Below are positions 41,474-49,329 of a stretch of 64,000 nucleotides of DNA, piece by piece. The DNA is taken from NCBI GenBank assembly GCA_031296325.1, contig JARLFY010000025.1, positions 28,844 through 92,843 on the forward strand. The letters are read 5' to 3'. A program made the translations under genes and the position numbers. Within the stretch, counting starts at the first letter, position 1; each line of letters starts with the position of its first letter. Source of the stretch: Acidobacteriaceae bacterium. Its GTDB lineage: Bacteria > Acidobacteriota > Terriglobia > Terriglobales > Acidobacteriaceae. The notes under the pieces were generated by a model. That model did not search any database. It was not told the DNA's origin and saw nothing but the letters and a program-made list of their open reading frames with translations.

Positions 41474-43681
41474 ATGAAAAGATCCAACCTAAATATTCCG
41501 AGAACGAAGAAGCTTCTCGTGGCATTGCTCTCAGGAGCAATGATCTCCACCGTGTTGGCGGGATGTAGTGGAACCGCGTATCAGGCTCCCACTCCAGTCG
41601 TGCAGGTGGGAACATCGACTGCCGTAGACCCGAATCTGCCCGCCGAACCAGCGCTGCCGACCAGCGCTCAGGTCTGCACGACCCTGTATGCGTCCGACAG
41701 CCTGATCGCGCGGCCGGACGGCTCCCTGCCTCCCGAGGCGGATCCGTCTGTAGCAGGAGTGGGCGTCGCGGCCAGTGCGGCGACGACGAACCCAGATCAG
41801 GCCCGCATTCAAGCGGCGCTCAACGCCTGTGGCGCTTCGGTGGATGCCGCAGTCGGAGCGACGATCGCAGCGGCTGATGCCGCAGCCACCGCAGCGCAGG
41901 TTGCAGCAGCCGTTCCGAACGTAAACATCTCCGGCGTCTCCGCCGAAGAGTTGAGAAAGCCGGTCTATCAGGCTCCTCAGTTTGCGGTTCGTCTCGCCGT
42001 CAGCCAGACAACCAACGGGGGGAATGCCTTCATCAGCGGCCCTCTCGTTCTGCCTTCCGGCGTAACCCTTTGGATCGATAAGGGGGTCACTCTCTTCGGC
42101 GCGCGCGATGTGACGCTCTACTCGCCGTTAGCCGCTGGACCGTACTGCGGTAATGTTGCGGTGAGTGCGACCAAGGCCGGAAGCTCCGGTAACTGCGCCG
42201 CGCTGATTACCGGAACAAATCTGGTCAACTCCGCAGTCATGGGAGACGGATCCATTGATGGTCGCGGCTACTCCGAGATCGTGACGACGAACAAGCTGTA
42301 TCCCCTCATCAAGGTCGATCTGACCTGCTCGAACACCTATGCGGCCTACAAGACCGGAACGCAGGCGGTTCAGGGCACTCCGTGCGACGATGGCGGTACG
42401 ATTGTCGATCTGGCTTCTTCCGCGCGCAATATGACGTGGTGGGATCTGGCTTGGCTGGGCAACATGGTCGATAACGGTTCAACCGGAGTCGGTTCCCAGT
42501 CGGTTCCTCGCTTGATGGTCTACAACTACGCGAAGAACCTGACGCTCTATCGCATCACCCTGAACAACAGCCCGAACTTCCACGTAGTGCCTGCCGGAGT
42601 GGACGGCTTCGTTGTCTGGGACGTCAAGGTGCAGACGCCTTCTCTCGCTGCTTACCAAAACCCCACCGGAAACGGAAACCCGCTCTACACGGGAGTTCTA
42701 TTTACGGCTGGCGGCGGTGGCCCGAATGGCGGAGAGCAGACCTATCAGGGTAACGTAAAAAATACGGACGCCTTTGATCCTGCATCAGCTGGCAAGCTGA
42801 CCTCCGGCTACCTCACCACGGGAGGAAACGGAACCACCGGTGTCACCACGGCATCGGCTACGGGGAAGATCTCTTTCGACGGCTACCTGAAGAATCTCTT
42901 CTTCGTTCACAACTACATCAGCACCGGGGACGACGACATCGCCCTGAAGGGAAGTAACAACCCAAGCCCATCCGGGTCTGGCCTAGCCGGAGTCGATGGA
43001 GCTCGTGGTGCGTTCTCTACCCTTCCCTACGGAATTGTGATTGCCCATAACCACATCTATGGTGGCCACGGGATCTCAATCGGTTCTGAAACCAATGCTG
43101 GAGTCCAAAACGTTCAGGTTTACGACAACAGCTTTGACAATGGCGAAGAAGGTCTTCGTATCAAGACAGACGTCGCTCGCGGCGGTCTGGTCCAGAACAT
43201 CTACTACAACAACATCTGCATGCGCAACATGGATAATGCTCTGTTGTTTACTCCGTACTACAGCAGCAAGGCTTTGCCTGCTGGCGGACCTCTCTATCCT
43301 GACTTCAAGAACCTCTTTCTGAACAACATCAGTATCGAGGGAGCCGCAGGAGTGACGCTGCAAGGCTATGCAGCGCAGTCCGGGCCGGTCTTGAATAATC
43401 CTCAGTATCCGCTCATCATGACGCTGAACAATGTAGTGGCGGAATCACCCGCCTCTATCAGCCTCATCGATTCGGATGCCAACCTCACCCTGACAGGACT
43501 CAACAACCTGCCCATCGTAAATTCATCGAATACTCGGGTTTCCGTGACGGGTACAGCTTCGGAGTTTGTGGATCCAGCCGTTGCGTTCTCCACTGTCCTC
43601 GATTGCACACAGGCCTTCATCGATTTTCCGACGACGACCAGCCCAACGGGAACCACCTGGCCTATCCCCCCCCTCTACTAA
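41474..43681 (+). CDS. Glycoside hydrolase family 28 (polygalacturonase-like) lipoprotein
   Basis: 735 residues from ATG 41474 (GGAGGA upstream). The lipobox LAGC (residues about 29-32) suggests lipid anchoring. An Ala-rich region to about 150 precedes a right-handed beta-helix. GH28 signatures are NYISTGDDDIALKGS near 480 (catalytic Asp residues), GGHGISIGSE near 530 (GHGxSxGS) and EEGLRIKTDVARGG near 558 (RIK). GH28 enzymes cleave polygalacturonan or rhamnogalacturonan in pectin. Pairing with a porin suggests a plant-polysaccharide utilisation unit. The N-terminal Ala/Val/Pro extension is unusual. Two terminators follow. Confidence 0.88.
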   Translation: MKRSNLNIPRTKKLLVALLSGAMISTVLAGCSGTAYQAPTPVVQVGTSTAVDPNLPAEPALPTSAQVCTTLYASDSLIARPDGSLPPEADPSVAGVGVAASAATTNPDQARIQAALNACGASVDAAVGATIAAADAAATAAQVAAAVPNVNISGVSAEELRKPVYQAPQFAVRLAVSQTTNGGNAFISGPLVLPSGVTLWIDKGVTLFGARDVTLYSPLAAGPYCGNVAVSATKAGSSGNCAALITGTNLVNSAVMGDGSIDGRGYSEIVTTNKLYPLIKVDLTCSNTYAAYKTGTQAVQGTPCDDGGTIVDLASSARNMTWWDLAWLGNMVDNGSTGVGSQSVPRLMVYNYAKNLTLYRITLNNSPNFHVVPAGVDGFVVWDVKVQTPSLAAYQNPTGNGNPLYTGVLFTAGGGGPNGGEQTYQGNVKNTDAFDPASAGKLTSGYLTTGGNGTTGVTTASATGKISFDGYLKNLFFVHNYISTGDDDIALKGSNNPSPSGSGLAGVDGARGAFSTLPYGIVIAHNHIYGGHGISIGSETNAGVQNVQVYDNSFDNGEEGLRIKTDVARGGLVQNIYYNNICMRNMDNALLFTPYYSSKALPAGGPLYPDFKNLFLNNISIEGAAGVTLQGYAAQSGPVLNNPQYPLIMTLNNVVAESPASISLIDSDANLTLTGLNNLPIVNSSNTRVSVTGTASEFVDPAVAFSTVLDCTQAFIDFPTTTSPTGTTWPIPPLY

Positions 43682-43684
43682 ACC

Positions 43685-43716
43685 GTAAGATCCCCTGCGC
43701 AGGCAGGGGATCTTAC
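43685..43716 (+). terminator. Hairpin after the GH28 gene
   Basis: GTAAGATCCCCTGC (43685-43698) pairs perfectly with GCAGGGGATCTTAC (43703-43716). No T-run follows, so efficiency is uncertain. Confidence 0.65.
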
Positions 43717-43794
43717 GCAACAGGATAGGGTAATAAATTGCTGAATCGCTGCGTGTTCTGAGTTTGTAAGCGTACGGTTCTGCGAGTTCTTTTT

Positions 43795-43837
43795 AAATGC
43801 GTATGGAGGCCGGGTCAGGGCCTTCATACGCATTTTC
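43795..43837 (+). terminator. Second hairpin terminator after the GH28 gene
   Basis: AAATGCGTATGGAGGCC pairs with GGCCTTCATACGCATTT (one mismatch) and is followed by TCTTTTG. It acts as a rho-independent terminator in the plus direction, and A-rich flanks could also serve the minus strand. Confidence 0.7.
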
Positions 43838-43879
43838 TTTTGCCTGAAGATGAGAGGCTTGCCCGCTTGGATCTCTTTC

Positions 43880-43998
43880 GGAATGGGGGATAGCCCAATT
43901 TGTTTGTCATTCCGTAGCAAAGTGGAGGAATCTGCTTTTTTCGATGCGCCACGGTCTACAACCACTGCATAAAGGTCTACGATCGACTTCTTGCTCTA
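43880..43998. mobile_element. MITE-like element, left end decayed, overlapping the XRE stop
   Basis: Contains the hairpin ATTCCGTAGCAAAGTGGAGGAAT, CTGCTTTTTTC and GGTCTAC repeats, and ends CTTCTTGCTC+TA. On the minus strand this end reads TAGAGCA, and its TAG is the stop of the XRE regulator. The left end, where the terminal repeat is expected, is unrecognisable. Confidence 0.55.
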
Positions 43999-44406
43999 CA
44001 TGATCGAGGCCTGAGCGAACTTGCGCACCATCGTCAGCAGTAGCTTGCGGTCGTTCTCCGAAAGGCGCGAGGAGTACTTCTGAATCTGGGTGAGGAAGCG
44101 AATCTCGTCTTCGTCCAGATGCAGCGCGGACATATCCTGCGCAATCCCCTGCTCGGCGAAGAACTGGGAGAGTTGCAGGTCGAGCGCGGCCGCAATCTTC
44201 TGTAGCGTATCCAGCGACGGCACGGTATGCCCGTTCTCGACCCGCGAGAGATAGCAGCGCAACAGGCCCGTGCGCTTCTCGATGTCTCCCTGCGACATCC
44301 CCTTTTGCAGCCGATAGTTGCGGATCGTCACGCCAATGTTCTTGGCGATCGTTTCAACGGGGGGAAGAGTGCTCGGCGGAATCGGAAGTGTTTGTATATG
44401 TGCCAT
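43996..44406 (-). CDS. XRE-family transcriptional regulator
   Basis: 136 residues from ATG 44406. A helix-turn-helix spans about residues 15-75 (IGVTIRNYRLQKGMSQGDIEKRTGLLRCYLSRVENGHTVPSLDTLQKIAAAL, here by its recognition part GDIEKRTGLLRCYLSRVENG). The remaining 60 residues are helical with an ALHLDEDEIRF segment and no metabolite-binding cupin. The regulator probably represses a neighbour or itself. Homologous sequences with this C-terminal helix are seen in many acidobacteria, from general knowledge. The start could also be 12 codons upstream. TAG stop within a MITE end. Confidence 0.85.
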   Translation of the reverse strand: MAHIQTLPIPPSTLPPVETIAKNIGVTIRNYRLQKGMSQGDIEKRTGLLRCYLSRVENGHTVPSLDTLQKIAAALDLQLSQFFAEQGIAQDMSALHLDEDEIRFLTQIQKYSSRLSENDRKLLLTMVRKFAQASIM

Positions 44407-44740
44407 TAGCCACAAAGTAAACATATGCGACGACAAGGTCAATGGTTAATTTACGTCAGGCTGCGATTCGCGTACCCAGAGAGGTTCCCTGCCAGTCATT
44501 TACCAGACCACACTTAAACTCCTACTTGAACCCCACATCCAACGCGAACCAAGCCGTGTACTAACCGATAGGTTAATAGCTATCTTTATCAACAAGATAA
44601 AGACGTTCAGAAAAGAAGCGTCAAGGAGGTTAGAGCCGTTCCTGTAATGGTGTTGCCGGCGTCGAACGAGCCACAAGCGGATTCCTCCGCTCGCGCTACG
44701 GAATGACAAAAATCCGGTCAGCCGTAATTCGAGAGACAAT
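44407..44740. other. Intergenic region, AT-rich part and MITE between XRE gene and pyrH
   Basis: 44443-44630 carries no gene and is AT-richer than its surroundings. A small hairpin TCTTTATC-AACAA-GATAAAGA lies at 44583-44603. The remainder is the MITE-like element described next. Confidence 0.5.
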
Positions 44741-44743
44741 CTA
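44631..44743. mobile_element. MITE-like element, 113 bp, inverted, overlapping the pyrH stop
   Basis: TA+GAGCCGTTCCTGTAATGGTG at the left and CCGTAATTCGAGAGACAATC+TA at the right. Inside is the minus-strand form of the core (GCGGATTCCTCCGCTCGCGCTACGGAATGAC, here by GGATTCCTCCGCTC and GGAATGAC). On the minus strand TA+GATTGTCTCTCG begins the element, and this TAG is the stop of pyrH. Confidence 0.75.
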
Positions 44744-45445
44744 GGGGGTAACGAGGGAACCCAGCGCTTCGCCCTGGACGACTCGCACGATGTTGCCCGA
44801 CTCCTTCATGCTGAAGACCATCATGGGCATATTGTTGTCGCGACAGAGCGAGACGGCAGCGGTGTCCATGACGCGCAGGTTCAGACGGAGCATCTCGGTG
44901 TAGGAGATCTGGGAGAACTTGGTTGCCTCGGGGTTCGTCTTGGGATCGGCGGTGTAGATGCCGTCGACCGAGGTGGCTTTGAGCAGAACGTCGGCCTTGA
45001 TCTCCATGGCGCGCAGGCTGGCTGCGGTGTCGGTGGAGAAGAAGGGGTTTCCGGTTCCGGCGGCAAAGATGACGATGCGTCCCTTTTCCAGATGGCGCAT
45101 GGCGCGACGGCGAATGTAGGGCTCGGCGACCTGATGCATGGCGATGGCGCTCATTACGCGGCAGTTAAGGCCAAGCTTCTCGATTGCGTCCTGCAAGGCG
45201 ACGGCGTTGATGACCGTCGAGAGCATTCCCATGTGATCGGCGGCGACGCGATCCATGTCGATGGCCTGCTGGGCCACGCCGCGGAAGAAGTTTCCTCCGC
45301 CGACGACAATGCCGATCTCGCAGCCAAGAGCGTGGACGGCGGCGATCTCTGCGGCTACTTTGTGGATGAAGATGGCGTCGATGCCAAAGCCGGTGCCAGC
45401 GGCGAGGGCTTCTCCGGAGAGCTTGAGGAGGACTCGTTTGTACAT
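44741..45445 (-). CDS. pyrH: Uridylate kinase (UMP kinase)
   Basis: PyrH phosphorylates UMP to UDP and is regulated by GTP and UTP. The 234 residues show [14 protein letters not shown] at the start, [14 protein letters not shown] near residue 47, [23 protein letters not shown] near 70 (here [14 protein letters not shown]), [17 protein letters not shown] near 130 and [22 protein letters not shown] near 190. Length is normal. rpsB, tsf and frr, its usual neighbours, are absent. The TAG stop overlaps a MITE end. Confidence 0.96.
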   Translation of the reverse strand: MYKRVLLKLSGEALAAGTGFGIDAIFIHKVAAEIAAVHALGCEIGIVVGGGNFFRGVAQQAIDMDRVAADHMGMLSTVINAVALQDAIEKLGLNCRVMSAIAMHQVAEPYIRRRAMRHLEKGRIVIFAAGTGNPFFSTDTAASLRAMEIKADVLLKATSVDGIYTADPKTNPEATKFSQISYTEMLRLNLRVMDTAAVSLCRDNNMPMMVFSMKESGNIVRVVQGEALGSLVTP

Positions 45446-45616
45446 ATCAGGTCTAAGTATCGCACGGAGAGCAAGCGAGGGCCGTCAAAATACTCTAAAT
45501 GGCCGATCTGATTTATTCGCCAGCGAACGCAACTTGAGCGGAGATTTGGGGTATATGCTGATACGATGCGGCGAGCATGGATGCCGTAAGTCCATAGGAT
45601 GAGAGGATATAACTCG

Positions 45617-46153
45617 ATGAATCAGAACATACGATGGATGATTCTACTGGCTGGAATCACGGCGTTTACAACTGTTGGCGCACAGGCCCAGCAGGTTCAG
45701 GGGCAGTATCAGGATCAAGGACAATATCAGGGACGCGATCAGGGGTGGGATCACAATCATGGGCCACGCCATCCGGCCTACCTGCGCGCGATGAGCGAGC
45801 TGCGCGAGGCGCGGCACTACCTGAACGATGGATGGGCGTGGGAGCCGGTGCGTCGCGACGAGGCCGCGGCGGTTCGCGAGATCGACGCGGCCATCCACGA
45901 GATCCAGATCGCGGCCATTGACGATGGAAGACGGTTCGACGAACCCTTCCCGATCGACCAACACATGAATCCGCATGATCGCTTCCGCAAGGCGAACGAC
46001 CTGCTGTTTGCGGCGCACAACGATCTGGCGAGAGCCGAAGAGGTTCCAGAGGCTCGCGGACTGCGCGATCGAGCCATCATGCATGTGGATCGGGCGCACC
46101 AGATCGTCGATCACGCGGAACGCAGCACTCACTGGAAGATCATTATTCAATAG
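45617..46153 (+). CDS. Secreted protein of unknown function, His/Asp-rich
   Basis: 178 residues from ATG 45617 (GAGAGG about 10 bases upstream). A signal peptide (WMILLAGITAFTTVGAQA) precedes a Gln/Tyr/Gly/Asp segment with near-repeats (QGQYQDQGQYQGRDQGWDHNHG, here QYQDQGQYQGRDQG), then a helical part with YLRAMSELREARHYLNDGW near residue 60 and REIDAAIHEIQIAAIDDGR near 92. His and Asp residues are spread along the helices (HMNPHDRFRKANDLLFAAHNDL). It might be a metal- or cation-binding helical bundle, but I recognise no family. Confidence 0.7.
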   Translation: MNQNIRWMILLAGITAFTTVGAQAQQVQGQYQDQGQYQGRDQGWDHNHGPRHPAYLRAMSELREARHYLNDGWAWEPVRRDEAAAVREIDAAIHEIQIAAIDDGRRFDEPFPIDQHMNPHDRFRKANDLLFAAHNDLARAEEVPEARGLRDRAIMHVDRAHQIVDHAERSTHWKIIIQ

Positions 46154-46167
46154 CGCTTTCTGGCGAG

Positions 46168-46280
46168 TAGAGCAGATCCCATAATGGGGGATGCCGTCGT
46201 CGAACAAGCGCAAGCAGATTCCTCCGCTTGCGCTACGGAATGACAACAAGCCGGAATACAGTAAATCGAGAAATGGGCTG
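46168..46280. mobile_element. MITE-like element, 113 bp, inverted
   Basis: Left end TA+GAGCAGATCCCATAATGGGGGATGCC, here GAGCAGATCCCATAATGG, aligns with the copy at 61375. The core reads GCAGATTCCTCCGCTTGCGCTACGGAATGAC (hairpin arms ATTCC and GGAAT). The right end CAGTAAATCGAGAAATGGGC matches the archetype left end on the other strand, but the outer TA has changed to TG. Confidence 0.7.
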
Positions 46281-46325
46281 AAAAACGTAAGGCCTGTCTG
46301 GTATCCAGACAGGCCCTACGTTTTT
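46281..46325. terminator. Convergent terminator
   Basis: AAAAACGTAAGGCCTGTCTGG pairs with CCAGACAGGCCCTACGTTTTT around a 3-base loop (one mismatch), with A and T runs on both sides. It can terminate the upstream plus-strand gene and the minus-strand VWFA-like gene. Confidence 0.85.
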
Positions 46326-46355
46326 GCTTGCAGTGCAGATTGTGCAGTCTATGGT

Positions 46356-47408
46356 TTACTTCGCGCCAGGTACGTACTTCGTCTTGAGAACGTTACCGAG
46401 CGATATATTGTCTGGTCCCGTCACCTTGATCTCCGGCTTTGAGGATTTGATGTCGAGTTGTTTGAAGTCGCCAGGCTTACCGGGAGATTCCACAGTAACG
46501 ACGACGTCGCTATCAAGCACTCGGTAGAGACGATCCAGAAGTGGGTCGAGCGAGGATGGTGCGTACTGGCCGTCGTACAAAGCTCCTCCGCTGGTGGAAC
46601 GAACCAGTTGCGAGAAGTTCTGCGGGCCTTCCAGAAGACCGCCACCGCCCCGGGTTGGAGGATGAGGATCCATGAAATAGAAGGGGAACGGGAGGATTCC
46701 GGCTCTCTGTAGACTGGTCTCGGCCGCAGTGACGTTTGGATTATCGGCATCGCCGCCCTGCGAGACGGAGTTGCCACGCATCAGCCCATCGGTAAAGAAG
46801 AGGACGGCGCGAATCTTCGTCGGATCCGGATCCGGCCATTTCGTGGCCAGATCGGTCAGGCAGCCGAAGGGATTGCCTCCGGTGTCGTTCCTCGTATCAG
46901 AGACCTCTAACCGCGTCGGCACACGAAGCGCGGCGCCGTCCAGCGCACGGTCCTTGGTGAATCCCTGAACAATCCGTACATGAGCCTGCACCATGTAGCC
47001 AACCGCAATCTCGACGTTCGGCGGCATGGAGTTCATGAACTTCTTGATGGAATCGAATTGATCGAGAATTCCGATCTGTTGGCCATTATCCAGCGCGATC
47101 ACGAGTTGAATTCCGTGGCTGCCCGTCAGCAGAGGCTCAAACGATTTGATAGTCGCGGGCTTGCCGCCAACCTTGATGGAGGCTATGTCGGACTGCACAA
47201 GCGGCGGCAGAATTCTGGAGGTATCCCCCGCAGGACTTTTCGCGCCCGTGGCATGCATCACGACCAGCGTTGAAGTCTGGGCCGTGGCCAGCGGAGCCAC
47301 AGCAAGAGAAAGGAGCAAAGCGCTTGTCGCCGCAACCAGAAAACGAGCGGAAGCGGGCAAACCAAGTTTAGAGTGCGATGGAATCTTATGGGGAAATGTC
47401 GGGGTCAT
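46356..47408 (-). CDS. Secreted VWFA-like acidobacterial protein, degenerate metal site
   Basis: 350 residues from ATG 47408 (AGGAG upstream). A signal peptide region (FLVAATSALLLSLAVAPLATAQ) precedes the domain. IQLVIALDNGQQIGILDQF near residue 100 lies where a VWFA MIDAS would be (Asp kept, Ser-x-Ser lost), and RAVLFFTDGLMRGNSVSQGG near 200 is the second strand with Asp. It has a Gly/Pro-rich loop PHPPTRGGGGLLEGP near 262 and a family-like ending KYVPGAK. It is more distant from TIGR03436 than the other three VWFA proteins here. Function unknown. Confidence 0.72.
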   Translation of the reverse strand: MTPTFPHKIPSHSKLGLPASARFLVAATSALLLSLAVAPLATAQTSTLVVMHATGAKSPAGDTSRILPPLVQSDIASIKVGGKPATIKSFEPLLTGSHGIQLVIALDNGQQIGILDQFDSIKKFMNSMPPNVEIAVGYMVQAHVRIVQGFTKDRALDGAALRVPTRLEVSDTRNDTGGNPFGCLTDLATKWPDPDPTKIRAVLFFTDGLMRGNSVSQGGDADNPNVTAAETSLQRAGILPFPFYFMDPHPPTRGGGGLLEGPQNFSQLVRSTSGGALYDGQYAPSSLDPLLDRLYRVLDSDVVVTVESPGKPGDFKQLDIKSSKPEIKVTGPDNISLGNVLKTKYVPGAK

Positions 47409-47733
47409 GGCTGGCTCTCCTGTAGCCTCATGCTTCTTGCGGTCAGCGAACATTGCTGCTCAGCAGCAAAAACCACTGCGACCAATATACCGAGTGTGGA
47501 AAACGGATGGCAAACGAGTACGTCCAACGACAGCAATTCCAGAGCATCTCGCAAACGGCTTTACCCGTTTTTTGTCATTCCTCGGCGTAAGTTTGCTCGT
47601 CATTCCTCAGCCTCAGCTTGTCATTCCTCAGCCTCTCTTGCTTGTCATTCCGCAGTGAAGCGAAGGAATCTGCTTTTACCTTTCGGATGGAGCAGAACTT
47701 ACCCAAAGGCTCTGACCGGAAGACGGAATGGCT
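47409..47733. repeat. Repeat remnants between VWFA-like gene and hypothetical gene
   Basis: 47409-47565 shows nothing recognisable beyond the promoter region of the minus-strand gene. 47570-47690 holds four tandem half repeats (GTCATTCCTCGGC, GTCATTCCTCAGC, GTCATTCCTCAGC, GTCATTCCGCAGT), only the last followed by the matching right half GAAGGAATCTGCTTTTACC. Confidence 0.65.
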
Positions 47734-48465
47734 TTATTGCTGACTATGCGGCGCCAAAAGCTCCTGACGGATGAGCGGGTCGCGAAGATAGGGCTTGAGT
47801 TCGCTGAAAGGGATCGGGGTGAGCTTGGCGCAGAGGTCGGAGGAGTGAGGCAGCGAGGATGGATGGGCGATGAGCGCCTTGCGGCTGGAGTCGAGCCAAA
47901 AGTCGAAGGTGGTGCTGGGATCGTTGACCGCAGCGGTGCAGTCCTCGTCGAGCTTGGCGTAGCGAAGGTAGAGCTGGAGCAGCGGCGAGGGCTTGTCGGC
48001 TGGGGGATTGAGAAACTCGTCGGTGAAGAAGCGGTGCCAGTCGAGTTCGTGGCCGGTGGCGAGGTCGAAGGTGATGGGGTAGGGAACGTTGTCGCTGGTG
48101 TAGGAACCGCCGCAGAAGAAGCTGGTGCGCACGTCGACGCTGAGCAGGCGGGGCGAGAGATAGGCGAGACGAACCAGTTCGCTGTAGATGGCCTTGGTGG
48201 TGCGCGTGGAGCGGAGGCAGTCGGTGCGCGCACCTCGGTCGATGCGCTCGCGGTTGGCAAGCTGCTTGTTGACCTGCGCCTGAATGGCTGTGTCCGCCAG
48301 ACCGGAGAGGCGGGGAAAGCTCTGCTGCGGCGACTGCGAGAAGGTGGGAGCAGCGCTAACGGTCTGCGCTGGCTGGTCAAGCGCGGGCGCTACGGACTGC
48401 GCGGTGGCGCTGAGGGCTGGAGCGCAGAGGGCGGCGAGTAGGATCGTTCCGGCGAATCGGGTCAT
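47734..48465 (-). CDS. Secreted protein, possibly DUF3298/RsiV-like
   Basis: 243 residues with a signal peptide (FAGTILLAALCAPALSATAQ) and an Ala/Gln linker. LVRLAYLSPRLLSVDVRTSFFCGGSYTSDN near residue 98 and PYPITFDLATGHELDWHRFF near 130 resemble the DUF3298 fold of RsiV/PdaC-type proteins, in which the ...TFDL.TG..L....F strand pair is common. The rest is not recognised. The gene overlaps the stop of its upstream neighbour by 4 bases (ATGA), so the two are co-translated. Confidence 0.65.
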   Translation of the reverse strand: MTRFAGTILLAALCAPALSATAQSVAPALDQPAQTVSAAPTFSQSPQQSFPRLSGLADTAIQAQVNKQLANRERIDRGARTDCLRSTRTTKAIYSELVRLAYLSPRLLSVDVRTSFFCGGSYTSDNVPYPITFDLATGHELDWHRFFTDEFLNPPADKPSPLLQLYLRYAKLDEDCTAAVNDPSTTFDFWLDSSRKALIAHPSSLPHSSDLCAKLTPIPFSELKPYLRDPLIRQELLAPHSQQ

Positions 48466-49247
48466 GGCTGCTTTCTAGGGTGGTTGGAGGGAGCGTTGGG
48501 GTTGGCGGTCAGCCACTTGTCGAAGGGGATGGTGAAGTCGAAGAGTTCCAGTTTGCCGTCCAGCGTGCGGATCTGCTTGATGTAGAGCAGGGCGTGGGCG
48601 AGCGCGGGCTGCTCGATGCCCCGGATGTCGTAGAAGAGGTAGCCCGCGAGGGTGGAGTGAGCGTTGACGATGGTTCCGTGAAAGCCGAATTCGTCGTCGT
48701 CCTGGGTGATCTTCTTGTCGATGGGGGTGCGCTGAATGGGGATCGGGATCAGCGGAATGCGGATGGGCTGGGTGCTGTGCAGGGTGAAGAGGCGGCGGTT
48801 GATCTCTTCCTCGGTGGCGGCGGGGAGCTTGTCTCCGGCGGCGGAGAGAAACTGGATGCGAACCTCGTCGAGTTGCAGGGCGCGGTCGCCGTCGTTGGTG
48901 AAGATGACGCGGACGGGCAGAAGTCCGTTCTGGATGTAGGACAGGCGGAAGAAGCTACATTTTTTTGGCTCGTCGCATGGCTCGGCGGCGATGGTGAGAT
49001 GCTCGTCGGGATGCGCGTCGTTGGCGGGATAGGTGGAGGCCGCAGACTCGGGCGGCGGGGCCTTATGATCGGCGGCGCGGGCGAGCGTGGAAGAAAGGCT
49101 GAGCAGCGCGGCGACTATGATAGAAGGCAAAGCAGTGCGGAAGATGGATCGCAGGGCTGCGAAAGCGATTGCCCGTGCGGACGTCGTCGACTGCACGGCT
49201 GCGGCGCGGATTGGGCGCGATGGGCGCGGGTTGCGATGCGAGTTCAT
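48462..49247 (-). CDS. Secreted protein of unknown function
   Basis: 261 residues. A long Arg/Ser/Ala N-terminus (MNSHRNPRPSRPIR) precedes a hydrophobic signal segment (TALPSIIVAALLSLSSTLARA, about residues 38-58), so the true start may lie further in. LTIAAEPCDEPKKCSFFRLSY near 83 has two Cys, and LPVRVIFTNDGDRALQLDEVRIQFL near 110 looks like a beta-sandwich. ELFDFTIPFDKWL near 235 closes it. No family recognised. It overlaps the next gene by 4 bases. Confidence 0.65.
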   Translation of the reverse strand: MNSHRNPRPSRPIRAAAVQSTTSARAIAFAALRSIFRTALPSIIVAALLSLSSTLARAADHKAPPPESAASTYPANDAHPDEHLTIAAEPCDEPKKCSFFRLSYIQNGLLPVRVIFTNDGDRALQLDEVRIQFLSAAGDKLPAATEEEINRRLFTLHSTQPIRIPLIPIPIQRTPIDKKITQDDDEFGFHGTIVNAHSTLAGYLFYDIRGIEQPALAHALLYIKQIRTLDGKLELFDFTIPFDKWLTANPNAPSNHPRKQP

Positions 49248-49329
49248 GCTGGGTTGATTATCATCTTCACTGGCGCGGCGGTAAAGGCCTGCGGGATTGC
49301 AGCCAGTTGCGAAAGAGAGTGCGGGGACG

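Noticed and set aside
46151-46169. Stop codon of the 45617 gene as a further case of an element-supplied TAG
   Set aside because: TAGCGCTTTCTG at the stop resembles the terminal repeat, but the true end aligning with the 61375 copy is at 46168, 15 bases further on.
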